NCBI RefSeq assembly: GCF_002245895.1
Contig: NZ_NPJZ01000001.1
Location: forward strand, 4,457,501 to 4,521,500
Length of the DNA stretch: 64,000 bases
Direction: 5' to 3'
Source: Rhodococcus sp. OK302
GTDB taxonomy: Bacteria; Actinomycetota; Actinomycetes; Mycobacteriales; Mycobacteriaceae
This document shows, in pieces, positions 57,434 through 64,000 of this stretch (positions within the stretch are counted from its first letter, which is position 1; the number at the start of each line of letters is the position of its first letter). The notes under the pieces are model-generated. The model made no database searches, was not told the origin of the DNA, and saw only the letters and a program-made list of their open reading frames with translations. A program made the position numbers and the translations under genes.

Positions 57434-58279
57434 ATGTCTGACGATCGCCACGCCGCCGCCAATTCCATCCTCGGCACCAGCGGTGTCGGACGAGTTCGAG
57501 TCGACTCCGGTACAAGCGACCGTGCGAGCCGTGCGTGGTGGGACGCCGACGCCGAGGATTACCACCGGACACACGGCGAATTTCTGGGCGTGAACAGCGC
57601 CGAAGGCGAATTTGTCTGGTGCCCGGAGGGACTGCACGAAGGCGACCATCACCTTCTGGGCGACATCGTCGACAAGGACATTCTCGAAGTGGGCTGCGGA
57701 TCCGCCCCCTGTGCACGATGGCTGGCCGGCCACGGCGCTCGAGCGGTCGGACTCGATATCTCGATGGGGATGCTCGCACGCGGAGTCGATGCGATGAACA
57801 CCGGTGGCCCACGCGTCCCGCTGATCCAGGCGAGCGCAGAGCTGCTGCCGTTTGCCGACGAGAGTTTCGACATCGTCTGCTCGGCGTTCGGCGCGGTCCC
57901 CTTCGTGGCCGATTCCCAGCAGGTCATGAACGAGGTCGCGCGCGTCCTGCGGCCGGGCGGAAAGTGGGTCTTCGCGGTCAACCACCCGATCCGCTGGATC
58001 TTCCCCGACGATCCCGGGCCCAAGGGTTTGACCGCAACACTCCCCTACTTCGACCGCACGCCCTACGTCGAGGTCGACGACAACGGCGTCCCGACGTACG
58101 TCGAGCATCACCGCACAATCGGCGACCGCGTACGCGAATTGGTGGCCGCCGGACTGCAGGTTCAGGACATCATCGAACCGGAGTGGCCGGAATGGTTGGA
58201 CCGCGAATGGGGACAGTGGAGTCCCCTTCGCGGCCAACTCTTTCCGGGCACCGCAATTTTCAGCGCCGTCAAACCCTGA
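57434..58279 (+). CDS. Class I SAM-dependent methyltransferase
   Basis: 281 residues. The SAM motif is ILEVGCGSAPCARWLAGHGARAVGLDISMGML, shown by EVGCGSAPCA and GLDIS; motif II/III are SFDIVCSAFGAVPFV and EVARVLRPGGKWVFAVNHPI. WWDADAEDYHRTHGEFLG near the N-terminus is typical of a small-molecule methyltransferase group common in actinobacteria. The acceptor is unknown. It converges with the glnQ-like gene, three bases apart. Confidence 0.86.
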   Translation: MSDDRHAAANSILGTSGVGRVRVDSGTSDRASRAWWDADAEDYHRTHGEFLGVNSAEGEFVWCPEGLHEGDHHLLGDIVDKDILEVGCGSAPCARWLAGHGARAVGLDISMGMLARGVDAMNTGGPRVPLIQASAELLPFADESFDIVCSAFGAVPFVADSQQVMNEVARVLRPGGKWVFAVNHPIRWIFPDDPGPKGLTATLPYFDRTPYVEVDDNGVPTYVEHHRTIGDRVRELVAAGLQVQDIIEPEWPEWLDREWGQWSPLRGQLFPGTAIFSAVKP

Positions 58280-58282
58280 CGG

Positions 58283-59044
58283 TTACAGCAGATTCGACAG
58301 GAACGCCTTGGTGCGATCTTGCTTCGGATTGGCGAGTAGCTCGCGCGGCTCTCCCGATTCGACGACGACGCCGCCGTCCATGAACACCAGTTGATCGGCA
58401 ACTTCGCGGGCGAAACCCATCTCGTGGGTGACGACGACCATCGTCATGCCGTCCTTGGCAAGTTGTTTCATGACCGCGAGTACCTCACCGACCAGTTCCG
58501 GGTCGAGCGCTGATGTCGGCTCGTCGAACAACATCAGCTTCGGGTCCATCGCCAGAGCGCGCGCGATCGCGACTCGCTGTTGCTGTCCGCCGGACAACTG
58601 CGCCGGGTACGCATTGGCCTTGGCGCTCAAGCCGACCTGATCGAGGAGATCCTTGGCGCGCTCGACGGCCTTCTTCTTGCTGATCCTCTTCACCTGGGTG
58701 GGCGCTTCGATGATGTTCTCGAGTGCCGTCCGATGCGGGAACAAGTTGAAATGCTGGAACACCATGCCGATATCGCGGCGTTGTTTGGCAGCAGCTCGCG
58801 GATGAAGTTCGTAGAGCTTGCCGTTCTTCTCGGAATAGCCGACCAGATCACCATCGACGTACAGACGCCCGGCATTGACCTGCTCGAGGTGATTGATGCA
58901 TCGAAGGAATGTCGACTTGCCTGATCCGGACGGTCCGACAAGGCAAAGCACCTGCCCGCGATCGATTTCGAGCGAAATGCCTTTGAGAACTTCGAGCGCG
59001 CCGAAGTTCTTGCAGACCTGCTCCGCTTTCACCATCGGTGTCAT
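58283..59044 (-). CDS. Polar amino acid ABC importer ATPase (GlnQ-like)
   Basis: 253 residues. Walker A is [20 protein letters not shown], the signature is [20 protein letters not shown], Walker B is [20 protein letters not shown], and the H-loop is [21 protein letters not shown]. These are diagnostic for GlnQ/GluA-type ATPases. The start overlaps the permease stop by four bases, so it is the last gene of a three-gene minus-strand operon with the permease and binding protein. Confidence 0.92.
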   Translation of the reverse strand: MTPMVKAEQVCKNFGALEVLKGISLEIDRGQVLCLVGPSGSGKSTFLRCINHLEQVNAGRLYVDGDLVGYSEKNGKLYELHPRAAAKQRRDIGMVFQHFNLFPHRTALENIIEAPTQVKRISKKKAVERAKDLLDQVGLSAKANAYPAQLSGGQQQRVAIARALAMDPKLMLFDEPTSALDPELVGEVLAVMKQLAKDGMTMVVVTHEMGFAREVADQLVFMDGGVVVESGEPRELLANPKQDRTKAFLSNLL

Positions 59045-60021
59045 TTACGTTCTCCTCCGGGAACATCCGGAAGTGTCTCCACAACCGTGTCTTTACCTTG
59101 TGCGTCGGCAAGTGCCTGAAGTTGGCGGGTAGTGAGCGCCCGCGTCGCGCCCTTCGAGTAGTGCCGCTCGACGTAGTACTGACCGATCATCAGGAGACTC
59201 GTGATTACGAGGTACCAGGTGGACGCAACCATCAGTAGCGGAATCGGCTCGAAATTGGCACCCGAAATATCCCGGGAGCGACCGTACAATTCGCCAGTGA
59301 AATTCACCGCAGAGACCAGCGACGTTGTCTTGAGCATGCTGATGACTTCGTTACCCGTGGGCGGGATGATGACTCGCATCGCCTGTGGGAGGACAGTCCG
59401 ACGCATGGTCTGCCCCCACGTCATACCCAACGCGGTTGATGCCTCGCTCTGACCTTCGTTGACGGAACCGACGCCGGCACGAACGATTTCCGACATGTAG
59501 GCAGCTTCGTTCAGACCCAGCCCGATCACAGCGAAGAGGAACGGTGCCTGGATCCCGTACATGTCGATATGCACGAACTGATGGACAAACGGAATTCCGA
59601 GATCGAGGCTTTTGTAGATGGCGGGGAACAGACCCCAAAACACCAGTTGGACGTAAACCGGCGTGCCACGGAAGACCCACAGATAGACCCAGGACGCACT
59701 CCGCAGAACTGGGTTGGGCGACAACCGCATCACTGCCAGGACTACTCCGAGAACGATGGCCAACACCATCGCCAACACGGTCAACTTGATCGTGTTCCAC
59801 GCACCCTCTGAAATCCGCGAGTCGAACAGGTACTGACGGTAGGTGCCCCAAGCAAAAGCCTCATTTGTGGCTGCGCCGTAGAGAAAGAGTCCGAAAAGAA
59901 CCAGTACAACGATTGCGGCTATCCAGCGACCTGGCCGCCGCAGCGGGATGGCCTTGATCGGCGGGGGTTGCCCGTTGCCCGGGTCCACGCTCCCCACGTC
60001 CGCACTGCCCGTTGTTGTCAT
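59041..60021 (-). CDS. Polar amino acid ABC importer permease
   Basis: His/Glu/Gln-type permease of 326 residues from ATG 60021 ([17 protein letters not shown]), preceded by GGGGAGAGG; a longer frame to 60168 is less likely. Five or so membrane segments include [20 protein letters not shown], the inner-membrane EAA loop is [31 protein letters not shown], shown by [18 protein letters not shown]. The middle [35 protein letters not shown] region is typical. A long Pro-rich N-terminal extension of about 40 residues precedes the first segment. Confidence 0.9.
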   Translation of the reverse strand: MTTTGSADVGSVDPGNGQPPPIKAIPLRRPGRWIAAIVVLVLFGLFLYGAATNEAFAWGTYRQYLFDSRISEGAWNTIKLTVLAMVLAIVLGVVLAVMRLSPNPVLRSASWVYLWVFRGTPVYVQLVFWGLFPAIYKSLDLGIPFVHQFVHIDMYGIQAPFLFAVIGLGLNEAAYMSEIVRAGVGSVNEGQSEASTALGMTWGQTMRRTVLPQAMRVIIPPTGNEVISMLKTTSLVSAVNFTGELYGRSRDISGANFEPIPLLMVASTWYLVITSLLMIGQYYVERHYSKGATRALTTRQLQALADAQGKDTVVETLPDVPGGERK

Positions 60022-60085
60022 CGTTGACGCCTCTCCCCGTTCGATACTGGGTTTGCCCATATTTGTTGCAATAGGTGCTTGTTCA

Positions 60086-61000
60086 TCAACTCTCCGCACC
60101 GTTGATCTTCGATACCTCGATGACCCCTGCCTCAACGCTCCACGTTTCTGCAATCTGCTGATAGACACCGCTGTCGATCAGATACTGCATGGCCTGTTGC
60201 AGCGCCGGGCCCAAACCTGATCCTTTGACTATCGGCCAGCCGTACGGCGCGGATTCGAACGGAGCACCGGCCGCTTCCATCCGGCCCTTACTGCGCTTGA
60301 TCGCATAACCGGTAACCGGCGAGTCGGCAGATAGAGCATCGACCCGTCCAAGGATGAGCGCGTTGGCTGCGTCGTCTTGGCTGTCGTACTTGACCTTGTC
60401 GATCGGCGGTTTACCGGCGGCCACACACGCCGCGCTCTTGGCGGGCACCTCGTCGATGTCTTCAGTGGTCGTGGTCTGCACCGCGACCCGCAATCCGCAA
60501 GCATTGTTCGGGTCGACCGGGTTGTCCGGCCGCTGTGCCCATTGGATGCCGGCACTGTAATAAGTGACGAAATCGACGGTCTTTTCCCGCTCTTTGGAGT
60601 CGGTGAACGACGACATCCCCAAGTCGTAACTACCGGCCTGGATCGAGGGAATGATCTTGTCGAAGTCTGCTTGGTTGAACACGGCTTCGACGCCGAGAAC
60701 CGCAGCGACAGCGTCCATGAGATCGACGTCGAATCCGACGATGGTTCCGGACGCATCCTTGAACTCGTTGGGTGCGTACGGAATGTTGACACCAATCTGA
60801 AGTTTCCCGGATTCTGCGACCTTCGGTGGCAGGAGCGCCGCGATCTCGGGGACTTTCTGCACACTGATCGCCGGCCCCTCGGGTACCAGTCCTTCATCGT
60901 TGACAACGCATCCGCCGCAGAGCGCGACGATCACACCAATCAACAGCAGACGCACCACATGTGCGCGCACGCCCCTACGCCGAACTACTTGTACCCGCAC
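60086..61000 (-). CDS. Polar amino acid ABC importer binding lipoprotein
   Basis: Type II solute-binding protein (glutamate/glutamine-type). The basic N-terminus with hydrophobic LLLIGVIVALCGGC gives a lipobox LCGGC. Domain features: GKLQIGVNIPYAPNEFKDAS, FDVDLMDAVAAVLGVEA, GSYDLGMSSFTDSKEREKTVDFVTYYSAG, shown by SSFTDSKEREKTVDF, and GWPIVKGSGLGPALQQAMQYL. GTG 61000 is my choice; a start at 61060 is possible. It is 64 bases upstream of the permease and first of the operon. Confidence 0.88.
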   Translation of the reverse strand: MRVQVVRRRGVRAHVVRLLLIGVIVALCGGCVVNDEGLVPEGPAISVQKVPEIAALLPPKVAESGKLQIGVNIPYAPNEFKDASGTIVGFDVDLMDAVAAVLGVEAVFNQADFDKIIPSIQAGSYDLGMSSFTDSKEREKTVDFVTYYSAGIQWAQRPDNPVDPNNACGLRVAVQTTTTEDIDEVPAKSAACVAAGKPPIDKVKYDSQDDAANALILGRVDALSADSPVTGYAIKRSKGRMEAAGAPFESAPYGWPIVKGSGLGPALQQAMQYLIDSGVYQQIAETWSVEAGVIEVSKINGAES

Positions 61001-61143
61001 GTTTTCACCGACCACGACTCTGCTCTCCACTCGTCGATCGCCGCACCGAGCAACGTTCATTCGAAATTCGATAGAACGGTAGGTTACGGCAGGAGTTACT
61101 CCAGCACCGATTCGTCGAAACCTCCGGCAACCCGCTCACAGAA

Positions 61144-62259
61144 TCAGCGACGAACTGTGCGTGCGAACACCGCTTCGGCGAATTGACTGGTCGAGGCTAA
61201 TCCGCCTAGGTCAGCTGTCGCAGTTCCAGCGGCGATAGTGCCTCGAACGGCGTTCGTGATGCGGCTTGCCGCGAGTGTGAGCCCACTGTCTCCACGAGAT
61301 TCGCCGAGCCAGTCGAGCATCATCGCGCTCGACAGCAATAACGCGGTGGGGTTGGCCCGGTTCTTACCCGCGATATCCGGCGCGGCACCGTGCGCGGCCT
61401 GAGCCATAACTTTGGTTTCCGAAGCATTGATCGACGGTGCGCTGCCGAGTGAGCCCGACAGTTCTCCGGTCAGGTCTGAAAGTATGTCGCCGAACATGTT
61501 CTCCGTGACGACGACGTCGAAGTCTCCGCCGCGGCGGACGAGAAGTGCTGCCATGGCGTCGACGTGTTGATCGTCGACGACGACGTGCGGAAATTCGGTA
61601 GCGACGCTCAGGCAGGCGTCCCGGAAAAGTCCGGTGGTCAGTGTCAGGACATTCGCCTTGTGCACGATGGTGACGTGGTTGCGTCGACGTGTCGCCAGCG
61701 TGAATGCGGTCCGAGCAATTCGCTCGCAGGCCGCTCGGGTGAAGACGCCGACAGCCAGAGCGAGATCCGGCGTCGGCATGAACTCTCCGCTGCCCACCGC
61801 CATGTTGCGATCCGCATACAGCCCTTCGGTGTTCTCGCGGACGATGACCAGATCCATCGTCGGGACGAGGGCCTTCACTCCCTCGAATGCGATCGCGGGT
61901 CGGATATTCGCGAAGAGTTCGAATTTCTTGCGGATCACACCGCCTGGCGTGAGCTGTCCACGAAACTCACTCGGGTACGACGCACTGTCATGGGGTCCGA
62001 GAATCCATCCGGGTAGCTGTTCGAGGGCTACGACAGTCTTGTCGGGAATCGGCGTCCCGTGTGTCTCGATGGCTTCCCGTCCGAGCGGAAGTTCCACCCA
62101 GTCCACCGGTGGCGCGTGAACCGCGGACATTGCCGCGTCGACAATCTGCCGCGCCACGGGGACAATCTCGTGGCCGATTCCGTCGCCGTGCATGAGTCCC
62201 AGTCGCAGTGTCGGAGAAGTGATTGCGCTCGCACCTGTCATCGGGTAATCATTGCTCAC
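61144..62259 (-). CDS. Isocitrate/isopropylmalate dehydrogenase-family enzyme
   Basis: NAD(P)-dependent decarboxylating beta-hydroxyacid dehydrogenase, 371 residues. GLMHGDGIGHEIVPVARQIVD is the N-terminus; IVRENTEGLYADRN contains the substrate-loop region, VHKANVLTLTTGLFRD the catalytic Lys, and VVTENMFGDILSDLTGELSGSLGSAPSINA, shown by ENMFGDILSDL and GSLGSAPS, the metal Asp residues and cofactor loop. It differs from standard LeuB, so tartrate, homoisocitrate or isocitrate are candidates. Start GTG 62259 or ATG 62241. It is back to back with the RNA-ligase-like gene. Confidence 0.87.
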   Translation of the reverse strand: MSNDYPMTGASAITSPTLRLGLMHGDGIGHEIVPVARQIVDAAMSAVHAPPVDWVELPLGREAIETHGTPIPDKTVVALEQLPGWILGPHDSASYPSEFRGQLTPGGVIRKKFELFANIRPAIAFEGVKALVPTMDLVIVRENTEGLYADRNMAVGSGEFMPTPDLALAVGVFTRAACERIARTAFTLATRRRNHVTIVHKANVLTLTTGLFRDACLSVATEFPHVVVDDQHVDAMAALLVRRGGDFDVVVTENMFGDILSDLTGELSGSLGSAPSINASETKVMAQAAHGAAPDIAGKNRANPTALLLSSAMMLDWLGESRGDSGLTLAASRITNAVRGTIAAGTATADLGGLASTSQFAEAVFARTVRR

Positions 62260-62260
62260 G

Positions 62261-62785
62261 ATGGTCCAGTCGGTGGAGTTGTTGCTCGACGCGTCGAGCG
62301 AATCTGCGGTTCGCTCGCAGTGGACTGTGCTCGCAGATGCCGAACTACCCAGTCAAGCAAGTCGTCACAGCGCATCGAATCGTCCACACATCACGTTGTT
62401 CGCTGCCCACAGCATTCCGGCTGACGTCGACGCAATCCTCAGCAGAAGGTTCATGCAGCCGTCCTTCGAGGTTCGACTGGGCGGTTACATAGTTTTCGGT
62501 GGCAAGCAGTTTGTGTTGGCACGCTCGGTAATTCCGTCGCGAGCACTACTGCGACTTCACCACGACGTCTACGCGGCTGCTGCGGGATCGAGCGGTATCT
62601 CCGCGCACATCGAACCCGGGTCCTGGACACCACATGTGACGTTGGCGCGGCGGATCACTCCGGATCAATTGGGTTATGCGATCTCTCTGCTCGGCAGTGC
62701 GGTAGTAATCGGAGATTGCGGGCCGATCAGGCGTTGGGACGGCGACGAGAAGGCGGAATGGCTACTGACCCCGCCGTCCAATTGA
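62261..62785 (+). CDS. 2'-5' RNA ligase/cyclic phosphodiesterase-like protein
   Basis: 174 residues from ATG 62261. Two HxTL-type motifs of the 2H phosphoesterase superfamily are visible: PHITLFAAHS and PHVTLARRI. These bind the phosphate in LigT/ThpR enzymes, which open 2',3'-cyclic phosphates. The family role in bacteria is poorly known. Its start is two bases from that of the divergent dehydrogenase (if that starts at GTG 62259), so the promoters must overlap the opposite coding region. It is followed by AGGAG and the SnoaL remnant. Confidence 0.8.
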   Translation: MVQSVELLLDASSESAVRSQWTVLADAELPSQASRHSASNRPHITLFAAHSIPADVDAILSRRFMQPSFEVRLGGYIVFGGKQFVLARSVIPSRALLRLHHDVYAAAAGSSGISAHIEPGSWTPHVTLARRITPDQLGYAISLLGSAVVIGDCGPIRRWDGDEKAEWLLTPPSN

Positions 62786-62803
62786 ATGAGGAGAGTCCGG
62801 AAC

Positions 62804-63047
62804 ATGACAACACCGGACGTCGTTGACTAGTCGCGCGCCGAGCCGCGGGACACGGACACGTCATGTCCCGGACTGCATTTCGATCGACATTCGGTCCGAA
62901 ACAGAAGCGTGCGCCACATCTACCTGGGCCTTCTATACCGACACCGATTCCACCCCGAAACTCGACGGCATCGGACGATACGTTGACACATTTCGCTTCG
63001 AAAGTGGCCGGTGGAAGCTGGCCCGCCGGAAAATCTTCCGGGGCTGA
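62804..63047 (+). pseudogene. SnoaL-like (NTF2-fold) protein remnant
   Basis: An ATG at 62804 with AGGAGAG nine bases upstream opens a frame of only eight codons (MTTPDVVD, stop 62828-62830). In another frame, from about 62850 to 63047, comes the C-terminal half of a SnoaL-like domain: RHVPDCISIDIRSETEACAT, STWAFYTDTDSTPKLDGIGR, YVDTFRFESGRWKLARRK. The missing N-terminal half (about 60 residues) and the frame change indicate an internal deletion. The gene was probably the downstream partner of the RNA-ligase-like gene. Confidence 0.72.
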
Positions 63048-63253
63048 CTACTACCAGGCGAAGGAGCGGCCCGTCGCGCGGCCGATGAGGCCGTCAGCTA
63101 TTTTTCACCTCCGCCGCCCGGCGGGGATATCCTGGAACACACGCCGAGAAGTGACGTGCACGGTGCCCCTTCATACCGTGACGCGGATCCGTTCGTGGCA
63201 TTCTCGGTGCCCAAGTGCCGACTCAATGCGACTGCACCGGATCGAAGCTACTG

Positions 63254-64000
63254 ATGGCCGATACTGATCCACCCCCGACACGGCGTGATGCAGTGACTGC
63301 AGATCTGACCGAAGCCGGATTCGAAGACGCAACTGAGATCGGGCGGGGCGGCTTCGGTGTCGTCTATCGGTGCCGTCAGCGATCCTTGGAGCGCACGGTC
63401 GCTGTAAAGGTATTGACCGGCGAATTCGACCGGGAAAACGTCGCACGATTCCTCAAAGAACAGCGCGCGATGGGCAGGTTGACGGGACATCCGAACATTG
63501 TCAATGTTCTCCAGGTCGGCACCACAACCAGTGGCCAGCCTTACATCGTGATGCCGTACCACCCCCTGGATTCGCTGCAGGCCCAGATTCGCCACAGCGG
63601 TCGCCTCGAGTGCGAGGCGGCGCTGCGACTGGGTGTCAAAGTGGCCGGCGCCCTCGAAACCGCGCATCGTCTGGGCATCGTCCATCGGGACGTGAAGCCC
63701 GCGAACATCCTGTTGACGGATTACGGCGAACCGGAGCTTGCCGACTTCGGAATCGCGCACGTTGCCACGGAATTCGACACCGCAACCGGAACTATCGCCG
63801 GTTCTCCCGCTTTCACAGCGCCAGAGGTAGTGAAGGGACAACAGCCTGGTCCGGCCGCCGACATCTTCGGGCTCGCCGCGACACTGTTGTGCGCCGTCAC
63901 CGGCCGACTCGTTCCGGATCTACGCGAGCAGGAGATACAACCCGATGTTCGCGCCCTTCTCGAACGAGCAATGTCCGTCGATCCTGGCGATCGTCCGTCG
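63254..64000 (+). CDS. Serine/threonine protein kinase, PknK-like, N-terminal part
   Basis: First 249 residues, open at the window end. Starting MADTDPPPTRRDAVTADLTE, it has the kinase glycine loop EIGRGGFGVVYRC, the ATP lysine in TVAVKVL, catalytic loop GIVHRDVKPANILLTDYGE, DFGIAH (DFG), activation segment TGTIAGSPAFTAPEV (APE) and the helix-F Asp in AADIFGLAATLL. These agree with what I remember of M. tuberculosis PknK, whose kinase domain is followed by an AAA/LuxR-type regulatory region. Only the kinase part is visible here. The 207 bases before it hold nothing clear. Confidence 0.88.
   Translation, partial: MADTDPPPTRRDAVTADLTEAGFEDATEIGRGGFGVVYRCRQRSLERTVAVKVLTGEFDRENVARFLKEQRAMGRLTGHPNIVNVLQVGTTTSGQPYIVMPYHPLDSLQAQIRHSGRLECEAALRLGVKVAGALETAHRLGIVHRDVKPANILLTDYGEPELADFGIAHVATEFDTATGTIAGSPAFTAPEVVKGQQPGPAADIFGLAATLLCAVTGRLVPDLREQEIQPDVRALLERAMSVDPGDRPS

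Overview
The window looks like chromosome of a high-GC actinobacterium of the Rhodococcus/Nocardia group, most likely Rhodococcus. Core genes, GTG/TTG starts, F420-type enzymes, ArgR-controlled arginine genes and a PknK-like kinase all fit. From memory, the core gene order resembles Mycobacterium tuberculosis (tyrS-mpg-ABC-ABC-TetR-Rv1683; argCJBDFRGH; pheST; infC-rpmI-rplT-tsnR; uvrA-Rv1637c; usp Rv1636; uvrB-Rv1632c-coaE-rpsA). That was not checked against a database.

Layout. 1-6.3 kb: 5' end of tyrS, mpg, a self-regulated ABC exporter operon with its TetR repressor and a palindromic operator, a Trm112-like gene, and a 993-residue lipase/acyl-CoA-synthetase fusion. 6.4-15.0 kb: the complete arginine operon argC-J-B-D-F-R-G-H on the minus strand, with an ArgR-type inverted repeat over an apparently leaderless argC promoter and an intrinsic terminator after argH. 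15-22.4 kb: pheS-pheT and infC-rpmI-rplT-trmH; infC appears to start at ATC and has an attenuator-like leader. 22.4-29.7 kb: small conserved proteins, an LLM oxidoreductase, a WYL regulator divergent from an alpha/beta hydrolase gene broken by a 10-bp tandem duplication, uvrA, and a metallo-beta-lactamase-fold gene.

29.7-45.0 kb is an accessory catabolic island. It carries an alpha/beta hydrolase, a TetR regulator, a VOC protein, an orphan LeuC-like hydro-lyase, a ketopantoate-reductase-like enzyme, a TarD-like enolase-superfamily dehydratase, a GntR/UTRA regulator, two acyl-CoA synthetases, a full branched-chain-type (Liv) ABC importer and a 55-residue membrane protein. Three closely related 20-bp operator-like palindromes sit in the same place relative to three promoters (before the hydrolase, the VOC gene and the small membrane protein/importer). 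This suggests that the TetR protein controls the whole island. The substrate is unknown; an imported carboxylic or hydroxy acid, activated to a CoA thioester, is a reasonable guess.

45.6-64 kb: a DoxX-type membrane protein with a hendecad-repeat tail, a HelD-type helicase, a lipoprotein, a universal stress protein, uvrB, coaE-GrpB, a small plus-strand transcription unit, rpsA, a methyltransferase, a polar amino acid ABC importer, an isocitrate/isopropylmalate-type dehydrogenase, a 2'-5' RNA ligase-like protein, a SnoaL-like remnant, and the 5' part of a PknK-like Ser/Thr kinase. I saw no tRNA, rRNA, insertion sequence or CRISPR array.
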